Under the pieces are notes generated by a model that saw only the letters and a list, made by a program, of their open reading frames with translations, searched no databases and was not told where the DNA came from. Of a stretch of 64,000 nt of DNA, positions 16,140 through 25,903 are shown piece by piece. The stretch lies in the NCBI GenBank assembly GCA_000155695.1, contig DS990592.1, forward strand, positions 1,388,556 to 1,452,555, in the 5' to 3' direction. Both the position numbers and the translations under genes were made by a program. The DNA is from Verrucomicrobiia bacterium DG1235 (GTDB taxonomy: Bacteria > Verrucomicrobiota > Verrucomicrobiia > Opitutales > Opitutaceae). Position 1 is the first letter of the stretch. Each line of letters opens with the position of its first letter.

Positions 16140-19100
16140 TTACCGAGCGTCAAACACCTCTAGCATCGCCGATCCCATAGCTCCCGTCTCGCTTCGCAAA
16201 ACCGCCACGAAGCGTCCCTTGCCTAGCATCAAAAGCAAGCGAGCCTCACCACCATCTTCGGAAAGTTGAGCCGTCGCCCCCGTTTGTCCGATTACGTCAT
16301 CGACCGTAATTTCACCACTATTCGTGGCAATCTGCCAGTCCGCGTTAACCGCTAACAGCGAGGCGGATCCCTCATCCAAAATTTCGTAAACCTCGAGTTT
16401 AAGAGATCCAGCGACATCACTTACCCGCTTACGACCCAGACTTGCGCCTACGCCTTGCAAAAGAACCGGAAGCTCCACCTCGCCCGCAACTTCAAAGCCT
16501 ACAATAATCGCTGACTCCGCTCCCAGCAACTGTCCCATCGCACGCGCCCCGCGCGGATACGCTCCACCAGCTCCTTGAGCGCTTGCCGCGTAGTCGATCC
16601 CTTCAGCAACTTCCGAAAATGCTCCCGACGCGACCACTTCATCGAAAGAAAAATAGTCCCACCAATCGCTACTGGGTGCAGAACCGATCAACCGCCCATG
16701 CCCTGCATCCGTATCTAAATCGTAACGAGAAACTGGATACCTTCCTCCGAAATCAAGCCTACTGAACTCCTCTCCAAATCCTTCCCGCTGCAGAACTATC
16801 TCCCCATCGCCAGCCAAGGGAATCTCAGCCAAAAATGCCTCCGTCCAGCTTTCCGCCTCCACCCGCAGAGCGACAGTCGTCATATTCGAGCTGGGTAAAG
16901 TATCGCTCACAATCGAAACCTCTTCGGATTCGCCTATCTCATCGTAGGAAACAAGCGTGTACTCGACTTGCCGCCCGCGCGGAGCTTCGCGATCGAAATA
17001 GGAAGTCGAGCCTGCTGGCAAGTCTGCGACATCTACCACCCGATCCGAGCCCACCGTAGAGCGACGTATCCGAAACCCCAATTCATCGTCCGACAAATCA
17101 CTCCACTCCAGAGCCGCGCCTAACGCGCCAACTGTCACACCCACCCATTCAGGATCCAGAACATCAGAACGTACCGGCGGATCCTGAGTGATCGTCACCG
17201 CAACATCATTCACTAGGATGTCCGTCGTACGAATCGCCTCACCCTCGTACGCCGCTACGCTGAAAGCAACAGACCCATCCCCGTTTGCTGAAGTCACCTC
17301 AGCCAGCGAAATCCAGTCTTCGGATACGCTCGCGCTCCAATAAACATTACCCGTGATCGACACCGAAGACGAACCACCTTCACTCGAAAACCGAGAAACA
17401 ACCGCTTCCGCTTCAAGCACATCGTCCGGAACGACGGGCGGATCCTGAGTGATCGTCACCGCAATATCGTTCACCAAAATATCAGCCGTACGAATATCCG
17501 AAGTCTCGTTCGCCTCCACTATAAAACCTATATCTCCGTCTCCATTTCCAGAGGTCGTCCCGGAAAGAATTATCCAATCTTCGGATACACTCGTCACCCA
17601 GTCCGTATTGCTCGTCACAGCTACAGTCGCCGAAGCCCCTACACTATCAAACCGACTTTGCGATGCATCGAGCTCCAGAACTGGCACTGCCCCTGATTGC
17701 TCAATCGTGTGGGTATTGGAATTGATCGTCAGCTCCGCGAATCGTGACTCGAAACTGCTATTCGCCTCTAGACTCAAAACAATCGAACCGTAACCACTTC
17801 CTGATTGTCCAGAAGTTATGGATACCCAGTCCGATCCTTCGTCCGCGCTCCAATCAACATTCGACTCTATGGAAACAAGAACAGTTCCTCCATCCGCATC
17901 CGCTTCGCTTCGAGAAGGACTGACTCGCAAAAACGGAGGCGACCCCTCCTGTACCACGGTGTGCTCCAACCCGCCAACTACGATTTTTCCAATCCGCTCG
18001 TCTTGAGATTCATTTAGTCGGGACCGGTATACCACGCCCTGATTGCCTGTTCCTTGTCCCCCCGTCGGACTCGTAACAATCAACCAGTCTACATCCGATA
18101 TCGCTTCCCAATCCTCCGTAGAAGTCACCCCAATCGAATACCCGCTTATCGCGTCACGCGGTATCGGCCGCGAAACAGGACTTATCAAGTCAACCGGAAT
18201 CGTGCTCGTGATCGCCACCACAGAATTGCTATAGTCCGAGGTACCAGACTCGTTGTACGCCTGCACCCGGTAAGCGTAGGTCGACTGGGCCTCAACCGTT
18301 CGATCGACATACTCCGTCGCGTTCTTGCCTACAGTGCCAAGCGTCGACCAAAGAGCTCCAAACTCATCGACTCGCCGCAGTATCCGCACGCCATCCTCGA
18401 CCGCTGAGCGATCCGACCAGCGAAGCGTCACCTTGTTATAGCTTTCCTCGACCACGTTAAGGTTCACCGGAGCCTGCGGAACATCGTCAAAGGATTCAAT
18501 CACCGCGTCATTTGACCAAAGCGATTCGTTCTCAGCTCGCTTAGCCCGAATTCGATAAATATAAGTCGTCGACGCCTCGAGACTGGTATCGTCGTATTGT
18601 ACCCGATTTTCAAGGACACTGGCTAAGGCGGAAAAATCGCCGCCCGGCACTCGACGCTGAATCTCGAAGCTCGTCTCATTGTCGCTCCTATCCTTCCAGA
18701 CCAACTCCGCCGAATTGCTCGAAATATCAAGAGCGGTCAAATCTTCAGGAGCTTCCACAACCACCGGAGGCAGAACCGTCAGCGTCACTGAGCTGCTTGT
18801 CAGAATTCCGCCCGGATTATTGACCCGAATACTGAAATTGCTTCCGTCATCACCACTCGCCACAGCTGGAATCGTCAAGACCGGCAAAGTCTTGCCAGCG
18901 ATTTCCACTCCGTCCCTCAACCACTGATAGCTCAAGTCAACTCCCTGCGCCAACGCGTAGAACGCCACCGACTCGCCCTCCTCGATCGATTGATCCACCG
19001 GCTGCACGACGAACTCGGGCGGATCTTCCAAAACCTCTCGACGAAACGTAACCACAGAATGGGTACCGGATCCAGAGCCCACATAGACATGCTCGCCGTC

Positions 19101-20276
19101 GGGACTGGTTCCAATCGAAATTGGCCCATTCATATCCCAAGTGTCACCCGTCTCCGCATGGATACTTTGATAGTACGTCACCCAACCGGTTTCGCTATTC
19201 CGCTCAAAAGCCACCACAGCGTCGCTGCTAGACGCGGCCACATAAATGAATTTTCCGTCCGAACTGATAGAAATCGCATGCGGGCCATCCATATTTGAAA
19301 TCCCGGAACTACCGTTAAAAACATTCCCGTCCAAGGTCAGTTCTCCGCTAGCGGAATCCCGCGAAAACACGCTCAAAGCGTCATTATTGTTCGAAACCAC
19401 ATAAGCGAATTTTCCATCAGGACTGAATCCCAAGCCGCGAGGCGACTCCTTCTTCGATTCAGGTTCGCTTTCCAAGTAAACCAACTTCGAAACGTAAGTC
19501 AGAAGCCCAGTAGACGAATCCCTACTGAAAACCACAATCTCATTGCTCCAGAGCGCCACATACAAATGCCTTCCATCCGGACTGAAAGCGAGCGCATGAG
19601 GCTCCGTCAACTCTTCCACACCTTGATCTCCCTCCTCGTAAACTCCCAGAAAACTCGCCGCTCCCGTTGAGCTGTTTCGCGTGAAGACGCTCAACTTGCT
19701 GTCGTCGTAAGCCGCGACATAGAGATTCTTTCCATCAGGCGATATCACGATCGAACGCGCCCCATCCAAGCCATCCACTCCACCATCGGAATCGTAGACC
19801 GCGTCAACAAAGGTCAAAGCTCCAGAAGCCGCCGATCGATCAAAAGTCGCGAGACTGTTCGCAAACATCGAAACCGCATAGACGTATTCCCCATCAGGAC
19901 TCATCGCCAGCGAACGTGCCCCGTTCAGCGCATCTTCTCCGATGTCCGCCTGCGTCACGAACCCGGCGTAGTCCAACTCTCCATTCACTTCGTCGCGAAC
20001 AAAGTAGGAGACCGCGTCGTTCTTCAAAGACGCCACATAAACATGCCCCCCATCCGGAGCCACCCGCACGTCGTAGGGAGACTCGATTCCATCCACGATT
20101 CCCGTATCTGCCAGATGCTGTTCGATGAAAGCCAGCTGCTTGATCACCTCGATCACCGGCTCCTCTTCGGGAGGTTCCTCCTCCTGCGCCCACACAAACG
20201 CCCCCGCGTACCCCATCAGCAAGAGGGCGATCGCGGGACGAAACCAGTGTGGGCAAGTAGGCAAGATTCGTCTCAT
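16140..20276 (-). CDS. Large exported beta-propeller, Ig, FnIII and BACON multidomain protein
   Basis: A 1,378-residue secreted protein. After a signal peptide (ending GAFVWAQ) and a Glu/Pro-rich linker comes a lactonase-type beta-propeller of about 350 residues with repeated SPDGEYVYAVS-like blades. Next are an Ig-like domain (VQPVDQSIEEGESVAFYA), two fibronectin type III domains, four tandem BACON-like domains with the DW(I/V)S motif, a third FnIII, and a C-terminal beta domain. The last two BACON units end almost identically (NDIAVTITQDPPV and NDVAVTITQDPPV), and the DNA repeats with a 261-base period near 17,176-17,495. Probably carbohydrate-binding or matrix-associated; no catalytic motif seen. 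Confidence 0.78.
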   Translation of the reverse strand: MRRILPTCPHWFRPAIALLLMGYAGAFVWAQEEEPPEEEPVIEVIKQLAFIEQHLADTGIVDGIESPYDVRVAPDGGHVYVASLKNDAVSYFVRDEVNGELDYAGFVTQADIGEDALNGARSLAMSPDGEYVYAVSMFANSLATFDRSAASGALTFVDAVYDSDGGVDGLDGARSIVISPDGKNLYVAAYDDSKLSVFTRNSSTGAASFLGVYEEGDQGVEELTEPHALAFSPDGRHLYVALWSNEIVVFSRDSSTGLLTYVSKLVYLESEPESKKESPRGLGFSPDGKFAYVVSNNNDALSVFSRDSASGELTLDGNVFNGSSGISNMDGPHAISISSDGKFIYVAASSSDAVVAFERNSETGWVTYYQSIHAETGDTWDMNGPISIGTSPDGEHVYVGSGSGTHSVVTFRREVLEDPPEFVVQPVDQSIEEGESVAFYALAQGVDLSYQWLRDGVEIAGKTLPVLTIPAVASGDDGSNFSIRVNNPGGILTSSSVTLTVLPPVVVEAPEDLTALDISSNSAELVWKDRSDNETSFEIQRRVPGGDFSALASVLENRVQYDDTSLEASTTYIYRIRAKRAENESLWSNDAVIESFDDVPQAPVNLNVVEESYNKVTLRWSDRSAVEDGVRILRRVDEFGALWSTLGTVGKNATEYVDRTVEAQSTYAYRVQAYNESGTSDYSNSVVAITSTIPVDLISPVSRPIPRDAISGYSIGVTSTEDWEAISDVDWLIVTSPTGGQGTGNQGVVYRSRLNESQDERIGKIVVGGLEHTVVQEGSPPFLRVSPSRSEADADGGTVLVSIESNVDWSADEGSDWVSITSGQSGSGYGSIVLSLEANSSFESRFAELTINSNTHTIEQSGAVPVLELDASQSRFDSVGASATVAVTSNTDWVTSVSEDWIILSGTTSGNGDGDIGFIVEANETSDIRTADILVNDIAVTITQDPPVVPDDVLEAEAVVSRFSSEGGSSSVSITGNVYWSASVSEDWISLAEVTSANGDGSVAFSVAAYEGEAIRTTDILVNDVAVTITQDPPVRSDVLDPEWVGVTVGALGAALEWSDLSDDELGFRIRRSTVGSDRVVDVADLPAGSTSYFDREAPRGRQVEYTLVSYDEIGESEEVSIVSDTLPSSNMTTVALRVEAESWTEAFLAEIPLAGDGEIVLQREGFGEEFSRLDFGGRYPVSRYDLDTDAGHGRLIGSAPSSDWWDYFSFDEVVASGAFSEVAEGIDYAASAQGAGGAYPRGARAMGQLLGAESAIIVGFEVAGEVELPVLLQGVGASLGRKRVSDVAGSLKLEVYEILDEGSASLLAVNADWQIATNSGEITVDDVIGQTGATAQLSEDGGEARLLLMLGKGRFVAVLRSETGAMGSAMLEVFDAR

Positions 20277-20531
20277 GAAGTCGTAGCCTTATATACATAG
20301 CACCCCACATGCCCCACCCTCGGTATTCACAAATCATTTACCCCAAAACCTTCCCGACACCGAAACCGACTCCACCGCGCCTCCCTACGAAAATCAGCCG
20401 CGCCCCTTCCTTCCGCCACCGTCCAATAATCACTCCCTACACGCAATTCGCCTGAAGTTTTGCTCGATCTCCACGCTAATTATGTCCATTTTCTCGCGGC
20501 TTTGGTCCTAACCGCCGAAGTAGACACAGAC

Positions 20532-22088
20532 ATGGCCCTTACAGAGTACAAAAGCAAATTTATCGCCGACTGCGGCATCAGCATGGGAGACGAAGGAAAA
20601 GGTCGCCTCATCTCCGAAGTCGTAGAAGAGCTTCGCGAAAAAACCGGCGTCAAAAACCCCGTCCAAGTCGTCCTCAAAGTCAACGGCGGAGCGAACTCCG
20701 GCCACACCGCGGGCGGACTCAAGCTCAACCTTCTTCCGGCCGGCGTCGTCGACCAATCCGTCGAAACCCTCGCCATCGGAGCCGGCGTCGTCGCCGATCC
20801 CCGCAAATTCCTCTGGGAACTCATCCCCGTCGACCACAAGGGCTACCGCGTCACCGAGCGACTCGCCATCGACGAGCGCTGCATGGTTTCCGACGTCATC
20901 CACCGCCTCCTCGACCTCGCCTGGGAATGGTACCGCGTAAACGTCATCCACGAAGAACCGCGCGGCAGCACCGGTCGTGGCATCACCCCGGCCTACCTCG
21001 ACGAAGTCGGCCAATTCCAGATCACCTACTCCGAGTTCCTCGACGACCGCGCCCTCTACGCCAAAAAAGTCGCCCAACGCGCCGACCGCGCCTGCCGCGT
21101 CATCCAGCACGTCTGCCAAGCCACTCCTGAAGTTTGGAACAGCTTTTTCGAAACGCTCACCACCGCGGAAACCCGCGCCAACGAAGAAGCACTCAAGCTT
21201 GGTCTCTTCAAAGAAAGCGAATTCGACTTCTCTATCTTCAAAGGCTCCGAACCCTTCACCCTCAACGCGGAAAAAATCGTCGAGGTCTACTGGGCAGCTG
21301 CCCAAAAGCTCGCCGACAAGATCGTCGACGTACGCGAAGTCGTCCGCGCCGCCCAATCTGCCGATCGGTATGTAATTGGCGAATACGGCCAAGCCTACTG
21401 GCTCGACAAGCGCCAAGGCTTTTCGCCAAACGTCTCCGCATCCCACACTTACGCTCCCGAATTCTTCAATTCCGCCTGCCAACCGGTTCAGCCCTTGCAC
21501 GTCTTCGGCGTCGCCAAGGCCTACGACACCAAGGTCGGCACCCACGTTTTCATTACAGAGGAAGACCCAGCTCACCCGCTCTTCGTCATACTACGCCGCC
21601 TAGAATTCGGCGTTTCCACCGGACGCCAACGCATGGTGGGCTGGTACGATGCCGTCGAGAAAGGCGACACCCTTCGCTACGGCGGATTCGACGACTTGAT
21701 GATCAACAAGATCGACGCCCTCACCCACACGGGCGACTGGAAAGGCAACCTTAAAATCTGTATCGCTTACGAGGATACAGAGGGTAAACGTTACTACCGA
21801 GTACCCCGCAGTGAAGCATTCCGCAAGACACTCAAGCCCGTCTATCAGGAATACGCGGGCTGGACACAGGACATATCAAAATGCCGCTCCTTCGGAGAAC
21901 TCCCCGCCGAAGCGAAAGCCTACATCGCAGGCATGATGCGAGCCCTCCTCGACTCCGCCTACCACAGCGGCGATTGGCCAGCCGAATTGCCTAATCTCCG
22001 CTACGTCGGAGTCGGTCCCATGCCTTCGCAAGTCATCCGCGACATACCAGACATCCGCGAACTGCTCACGCACGATCGCCCGCTCTAA
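20532..22088 (+). CDS. purA: Adenylosuccinate synthetase, enlarged and divergent
   Basis: GTP-dependent joining of IMP and aspartate, the first step from IMP to AMP. All PurA landmarks are present in order: [11 protein letters not shown] near residues 15-25 (usual GxQWGDEGKG, with Trp replaced by Met), [62 protein letters not shown] and a C-terminal [11 protein letters not shown]. At 518 residues it is about 90 longer than usual, with extra sequence around residues 120-270. An upstream frame from 20460 lacks homology, so the start is [10 protein letters not shown] at 20532. A specialised paralogue beside a standard PurA elsewhere cannot be excluded. Confidence 0.85.
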   Translation: MALTEYKSKFIADCGISMGDEGKGRLISEVVEELREKTGVKNPVQVVLKVNGGANSGHTAGGLKLNLLPAGVVDQSVETLAIGAGVVADPRKFLWELIPVDHKGYRVTERLAIDERCMVSDVIHRLLDLAWEWYRVNVIHEEPRGSTGRGITPAYLDEVGQFQITYSEFLDDRALYAKKVAQRADRACRVIQHVCQATPEVWNSFFETLTTAETRANEEALKLGLFKESEFDFSIFKGSEPFTLNAEKIVEVYWAAAQKLADKIVDVREVVRAAQSADRYVIGEYGQAYWLDKRQGFSPNVSASHTYAPEFFNSACQPVQPLHVFGVAKAYDTKVGTHVFITEEDPAHPLFVILRRLEFGVSTGRQRMVGWYDAVEKGDTLRYGGFDDLMINKIDALTHTGDWKGNLKICIAYEDTEGKRYYRVPRSEAFRKTLKPVYQEYAGWTQDISKCRSFGELPAEAKAYIAGMMRALLDSAYHSGDWPAELPNLRYVGVGPMPSQVIRDIPDIRELLTHDRPL

Positions 22089-22099
22089 ACCGACCGCGG

Positions 22100-23389
22100 C
22101 TAACGCCTGTAAATCAGCGAAACCGGCCCGATAGACTGCCGCATGTACTTCATGCGGTTCCCTTTATCGCGAGCCTGCTGAAACACATCTTCGTCAGGCC
22201 ACACGCTAGCAGCTATCTCAAATAGCCAGGCGTAGCCAGTTCGCGATCCCTCTTGCTCCGGCCGAGGCGACTCCATTTCGCCCAACACATAGCCAGCATA
22301 GCGACGGTACGCATCCTCTAACCCAACGCCGTCCGAGCCTTGATAGCTCCACAAATTCTCGCCATACCGCTTCTCCGCCATTGTCGCGACTAAGCTCATA
22401 GGCCACAGGTGAAAAAATGAATACCCCACAGGTGGGTCTCGACGAATCTTCTCCTCGTAGATCCGACCGTGATTCCTACCGCCCTCGTCCGCCTCCACCG
22501 CCAAGTCAATCACTTCGCGAATCGACGACGGATTCGCATAGACGCCAGCCTTCGAGTCCTTCCAACTTCCGCCGGACAAAACATAAGCGGCAAGATCATC
22601 GTCATCCAGGGCCACCGCCGCCGCCATCAAACCGGCCAAACACCAGCTCAAATGATTGTCAGACCGGTAGCGCGTGTACGCTCTCGATCCGCGGTGAGCA
22701 TCCGCCCAACGAGTCCAGGCATGAAAACTAGAATTGACCGCCTCCGCCAGGCTACGTATCCAGATTTCAACACGTTCCTCGTTGCCCTCGCCAAACTCGT
22801 ACCCACCCGCCTTCATCATTACAAACGCGTCACACACGTTTATCAGGCCATACGTTTGCCACATTCCATCCAGAGCCATGTTCCAAGGCCGATCACCGCA
22901 AAATCCACTATCCGTCATCCCGTCGAAACGACTCTTGCTGAAATCGATATTGAAATCGTAGAAGTTCAGAAGCGTACCGCCATCAACCCAAGCGAGAATC
23001 CACGACTCCGCCTGACCAGCGAACTGCTCATTCCCCGACAAGGAATAAGCCAAAGCCAAATCCCGCACAGTTCCACTCTGCTTATCGAGCTGATCGCAGA
23101 GCTCGCTTACTGTATCATTCAATCCTCTATTCGTCCCGCAGCGTCCGAAACGAATTTCGCGAACGTCTTCCATCCAAAAAGGATTTGCCTCGCGCTTCAA
23201 AGCACTCTTCGCCCGCTTTAAAACATCGTCATAATGAGCCTTCCATGGCTCCGCGCCTGACTCCACCTTGGCTAAAATCGAGTTCTTGTCCTCGTCCGTC
23301 ATAAACAGACCCGCCAGCTCGCCCCTCGCCTCTTCGCGCCCAAATACCCCAGCAATAATACAGAAACAAATAAGCGACCAATATCTCAT
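22100..23389 (-). CDS. Alginate-lyase-family exported protein
   Basis: A 429-residue protein with a signal peptide (WSLICFCIIAGVFGREEARG). The body is alpha-helical and carries the marks of the alginate lyase (alpha/alpha toroid, PL5-like) domain: TVRDLALAYSLSGNEQFAGQ, MWQTYGLINVCDAFVMM, SDNHLSWCLAGLMAAAVA with the conserved Asn-His, and EGGRNHGRIYEEKIRRD followed by YSFFHLWPM. These Asn-His and Tyr residues are where the family's catalytic groups lie. It should cleave an anionic polysaccharide in the periplasm, alginate being one candidate. It follows panE by 16 bases on the same strand. Confidence 0.68.
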   Translation of the reverse strand: MRYWSLICFCIIAGVFGREEARGELAGLFMTDEDKNSILAKVESGAEPWKAHYDDVLKRAKSALKREANPFWMEDVREIRFGRCGTNRGLNDTVSELCDQLDKQSGTVRDLALAYSLSGNEQFAGQAESWILAWVDGGTLLNFYDFNIDFSKSRFDGMTDSGFCGDRPWNMALDGMWQTYGLINVCDAFVMMKAGGYEFGEGNEERVEIWIRSLAEAVNSSFHAWTRWADAHRGSRAYTRYRSDNHLSWCLAGLMAAAVALDDDDLAAYVLSGGSWKDSKAGVYANPSSIREVIDLAVEADEGGRNHGRIYEEKIRRDPPVGYSFFHLWPMSLVATMAEKRYGENLWSYQGSDGVGLEDAYRRYAGYVLGEMESPRPEQEGSRTGYAWLFEIAASVWPDEDVFQQARDKGNRMKYMRQSIGPVSLIYRR

Positions 23390-23405
23390 AAGACCTAAGC
23401 TAAAC

Positions 23406-24311
23406 TCATCCGCACAGCCGCTTCAACAACGCATAAAGCAACTCCAGCTTGGGCATCGCCACGCCCAAGGCCTTGGCCTGTCGCAAAGGCTCTCCCCAGA
23501 TCGCTTCCACCTCCACCGGCCGGCCTTCCACGTAGTCGATCATGCTCGACGGCCGATACGCCCCCATGGGAATCGTGATCTTAACCTGATAGTCGATAAA
23601 ACTTTGCTCAAAGCCAAACCCGAGCGCGTTCGCCCCGGCGATGATCTCACCCATCAGAGCCTTGGACTCCTCCAACAACTCGGGCGACTCCACAATCGCA
23701 TCCGTGCAAACACCCCCCGCCGCAACGGTCAGCCCATTGAAAGGCACGTTCCAAACAAGCTTCTTCCACTGCACGAGCTGGAGATTCGGCTCGAATCGCG
23801 TCTTCACTCCTGCAGCCCTAAAAAGCTCCACCAGTTCTTGAGCCTCTTCCGCGTCCCCGGCTTCGCGCGGACCAATGCTAATCGAACCTGGCATGAAGTT
23901 TTCCACCACCGCCGGCGAAATTCGATTCAGGCAAACGAAACACAATCCGCCGAACACCTTGTTCTCAGGAAAAAGCTCCGCGAGTAGCCTGTCGTTGCCG
24001 AGCCCATTCTGCAAGGTGAGCAGACGCGTGCCTTTCCCCACTAGCGGCGGAAGCAAATCCGCAAGCGCCTCGTTCGACGTCGCCTTCAGCGCCACGACCA
24101 CCAAGTCGCAAACGCCGATTTCACTCGTTTCGCCAAAAACCGAGGCATCACGAAGCCGAAACTCTCCGTCCGCCTGCACGACACGAATCCCATCCCGGCG
24201 AGCGACCTCCAGATCGCTGCGCATCAGATACGCCACTTCGTGCCCGCTGCGCTGCAGCAATGCCCCATAAAACAGTCCAACGGCTCCCGAGCCAACAATC
24301 GAAATTTTCAT
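23406..24311 (-). CDS. panE: 2-dehydropantoate 2-reductase (ketopantoate reductase)
   Basis: NADPH-dependent reduction of ketopantoate to pantoate for coenzyme A synthesis. The 301-residue protein starts MKISIVGSGAVGLFYG, the standard N-terminal dinucleotide fold. TLQNGLGND and the catalytic Lys region WKKLVWNVPFNGLTV are typical, and the C-terminal helical domain carries SSMIDYVEGRPVEVEAI. A frame to 24401 adds 30 unrelated residues and is rejected. No Shine-Dalgarno is obvious. The lyase gene sits directly downstream, but a functional link is not expected. Confidence 0.92.
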   Translation of the reverse strand: MKISIVGSGAVGLFYGALLQRSGHEVAYLMRSDLEVARRDGIRVVQADGEFRLRDASVFGETSEIGVCDLVVVALKATSNEALADLLPPLVGKGTRLLTLQNGLGNDRLLAELFPENKVFGGLCFVCLNRISPAVVENFMPGSISIGPREAGDAEEAQELVELFRAAGVKTRFEPNLQLVQWKKLVWNVPFNGLTVAAGGVCTDAIVESPELLEESKALMGEIIAGANALGFGFEQSFIDYQVKITIPMGAYRPSSMIDYVEGRPVEVEAIWGEPLRQAKALGVAMPKLELLYALLKRLCG

Positions 24312-24975
24312 AAAGAAAACAGCCTTAAGCGGCCCCAGTCTCGTAGCAAGGCCGCTGAATGGTGACATTCCCCGATTTGTGACAACAGGGTGAACTCCCA
24401 ATCTTCTTCACAACTTGTTTCCTAGACAGAATTCACGCCGCATAAATCGGCCATTACTAGGGACTAAACCCTACATTGATCCTGGCTTTCTTCATAATCG
24501 ACCGCGCCACGCTTTCGGCGCAGCCCTTACCCAATGTTACAATCTCCGGAACACGACCATATGCCAGCGCTCCCGAAGAGCCAATACGACGGGCCGTACA
24601 CGAAAATTCAGGAGAACTACAGCATTTCCTTTGGGAAATTAACGTCTACTGGCCAGCTACTTACACAGTTAAGTAACGCTTCTCGCGCGGCGGTTCCCGC
24701 TTCGTCACAATCCTGACGCTTTGCGCCAGCTATGAAACAGGTGAATTTCGGGACCTTGCCGCCGTTGGACACTTTTGGAAATCGTTTCAATTCAAAAATC
24801 CACGGGACAATAGCCTAGAATAAACCAACAAGTAACGGTCGTCTTGCATAAAGTGGCCTAGATCATGGCTCTGCCCCACTTGCTCCCAAGTTATTCACAT
24901 GCCAATTCTGGCATAAAAAAACTCTTTTCGCCCCAAATCAGACGTCTGAAAACGCTTGATTCGGCAGCCCGAAAA
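24312..24975. other. Long intergenic region with palindromes and no clear gene
   Basis: A 664-base gap upstream of panE and downstream of the lipid kinase. Frames on both strands are short and lack protein character; the longest plausible one is 24534-24716 (60 residues, MLQSPEHDHMPALPKSQYDG), which I do not call. Inverted repeats are visible: CGTCA-N6-TGACG at 24703-24718, ATGCCA-attc-TGGCAT at 24899-24914 and TCAGACGTCTGA at 24938-24949. It must hold the panE promoter and may hold an unrecognised RNA. Confidence 0.35.
24938..24949. promoter_or_regulatory. 12-bp perfect palindrome TCAGACGTCTGA
   Basis: Perfect two-fold symmetric site, 27 bases past the end of the lipid kinase gene, with a second inverted repeat (ATGCCA-attc-TGGCAT, 24899-24914) 23 bases away. 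Neither is followed by a T tract in the orientation needed for termination. They could be binding sites or a processing structure at the 3' end of the kinase operon. Confidence 0.3.
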
Positions 24976-25854
24976 CTAGCAGCTCACCGCCACAATATTA
25001 AGCGATTTAGGGCAAGCTCGAACCAACAATTCTTCGTCACAGCGAAAGATCTCTCCATCCACGTGAAAGAAGCCGCCTGTCGCCATTTTCAGCCTGAAAC
25101 TCTCCGAACAGATCGGAGTCACGCGCGGGCTGTGATACAGCTTCTTGCTGAACATTCGCCAAATCAAAATGAAGAAGCTCAGGAAATTAGGCTCGGATAT
25201 CGCCACGAGATTCAGCTTCCCATCCGTGAGCGACGCGTCGGGCGCGATAAAAGCGTTACTTCCATATTGTGAAGAGTTCGCCACCGCTACGATGTAGGCG
25301 CTGAGGGATTTGGAACTCTTCGAAGTCACGATCTCGCATTGAAGAGACTTGTAGCCGCGAAACGCCTTCCAGCCTTCCCGCATGTAATTGATGAGACCCC
25401 TGCCTTCCGTCTCATTGAAGCGACGCCCAACTTCCGCGTCAAAGCCGATGCCCATCACATTGAAGAACGGTCGGCCTCCCGCTTCCCCCGTGTCCACCTT
25501 GATTGCCACACCCTTGGACGCTAAACGCAGCGACGCGCCAAAACCGAGCGGAATCCCAAGGTGACGGGCCAATCCATTGCCGGAGCCCATCGGCACCAAT
25601 CCAAATTCGCAATCCGTTCCCACCACAATACGCCCAATCTCATTGATCGTTCCATCGCCTCCAACTGCTACGATCCGCTTCGCGCCCATCCTAAGAGCTT
25701 CCGCAGCCAGCTCGGGCGCGTGACCGACCCGCTCCGTCTGCCAAACCGCAGCGTCAAGTTTTTCAGCATCTACAAATGCCTTCACTCGAGCAACTCGCTC
25801 GGGCCCTTTTAAGCTCTTGCCGGATATTGGATTAACAATGAATGCGAGTTCCAT
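24976..25854 (-). CDS. Diacylglycerol-kinase-family lipid kinase (YegS/DgkB type)
   Basis: A 292-residue soluble or membrane-associated kinase that phosphorylates diacylglycerol or a related lipid. The N-terminal NPISGK motif, the GGDGTINE nucleotide loop near residue 65 and PMGSGNGLARHLGIP are diagnostic of the DAGK catalytic domain; VDTGEAGGRPFFNVMGIGFDA (split here as VDTGEAGG and FFNVMGIGFDA) opens the second beta domain, and FFHVDGE near the end is the usual closing motif. It is the last gene of an FKBP-glycosyltransferase-kinase run, suggesting a role in membrane lipid turnover coupled to glycolipid formation. Confidence 0.9.
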   Translation of the reverse strand: MELAFIVNPISGKSLKGPERVARVKAFVDAEKLDAAVWQTERVGHAPELAAEALRMGAKRIVAVGGDGTINEIGRIVVGTDCEFGLVPMGSGNGLARHLGIPLGFGASLRLASKGVAIKVDTGEAGGRPFFNVMGIGFDAEVGRRFNETEGRGLINYMREGWKAFRGYKSLQCEIVTSKSSKSLSAYIVAVANSSQYGSNAFIAPDASLTDGKLNLVAISEPNFLSFFILIWRMFSKKLYHSPRVTPICSESFRLKMATGGFFHVDGEIFRCDEELLVRACPKSLNIVAVSC

Positions 25855-25903
25855 GGTGATTTGCCCTAATCCTCAACACTCCCGAAACAAAAAAAGCAAC
25901 CAC

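Noticed and set aside
20508-21575. 355-residue open frame on the minus strand inside purA
   Set aside because: Acidic, Val/Gly/Asp-rich composition typical of the reverse strand of GC-rich coding DNA, and it lies wholly within a well-supported gene.
24534-24716. 60-residue frame in the gap upstream of panE
   Set aside because: Composition is partly protein-like (SQYDGPYTKIQENYSISFGK), but there is no ribosome site, no motif and no neighbour support.
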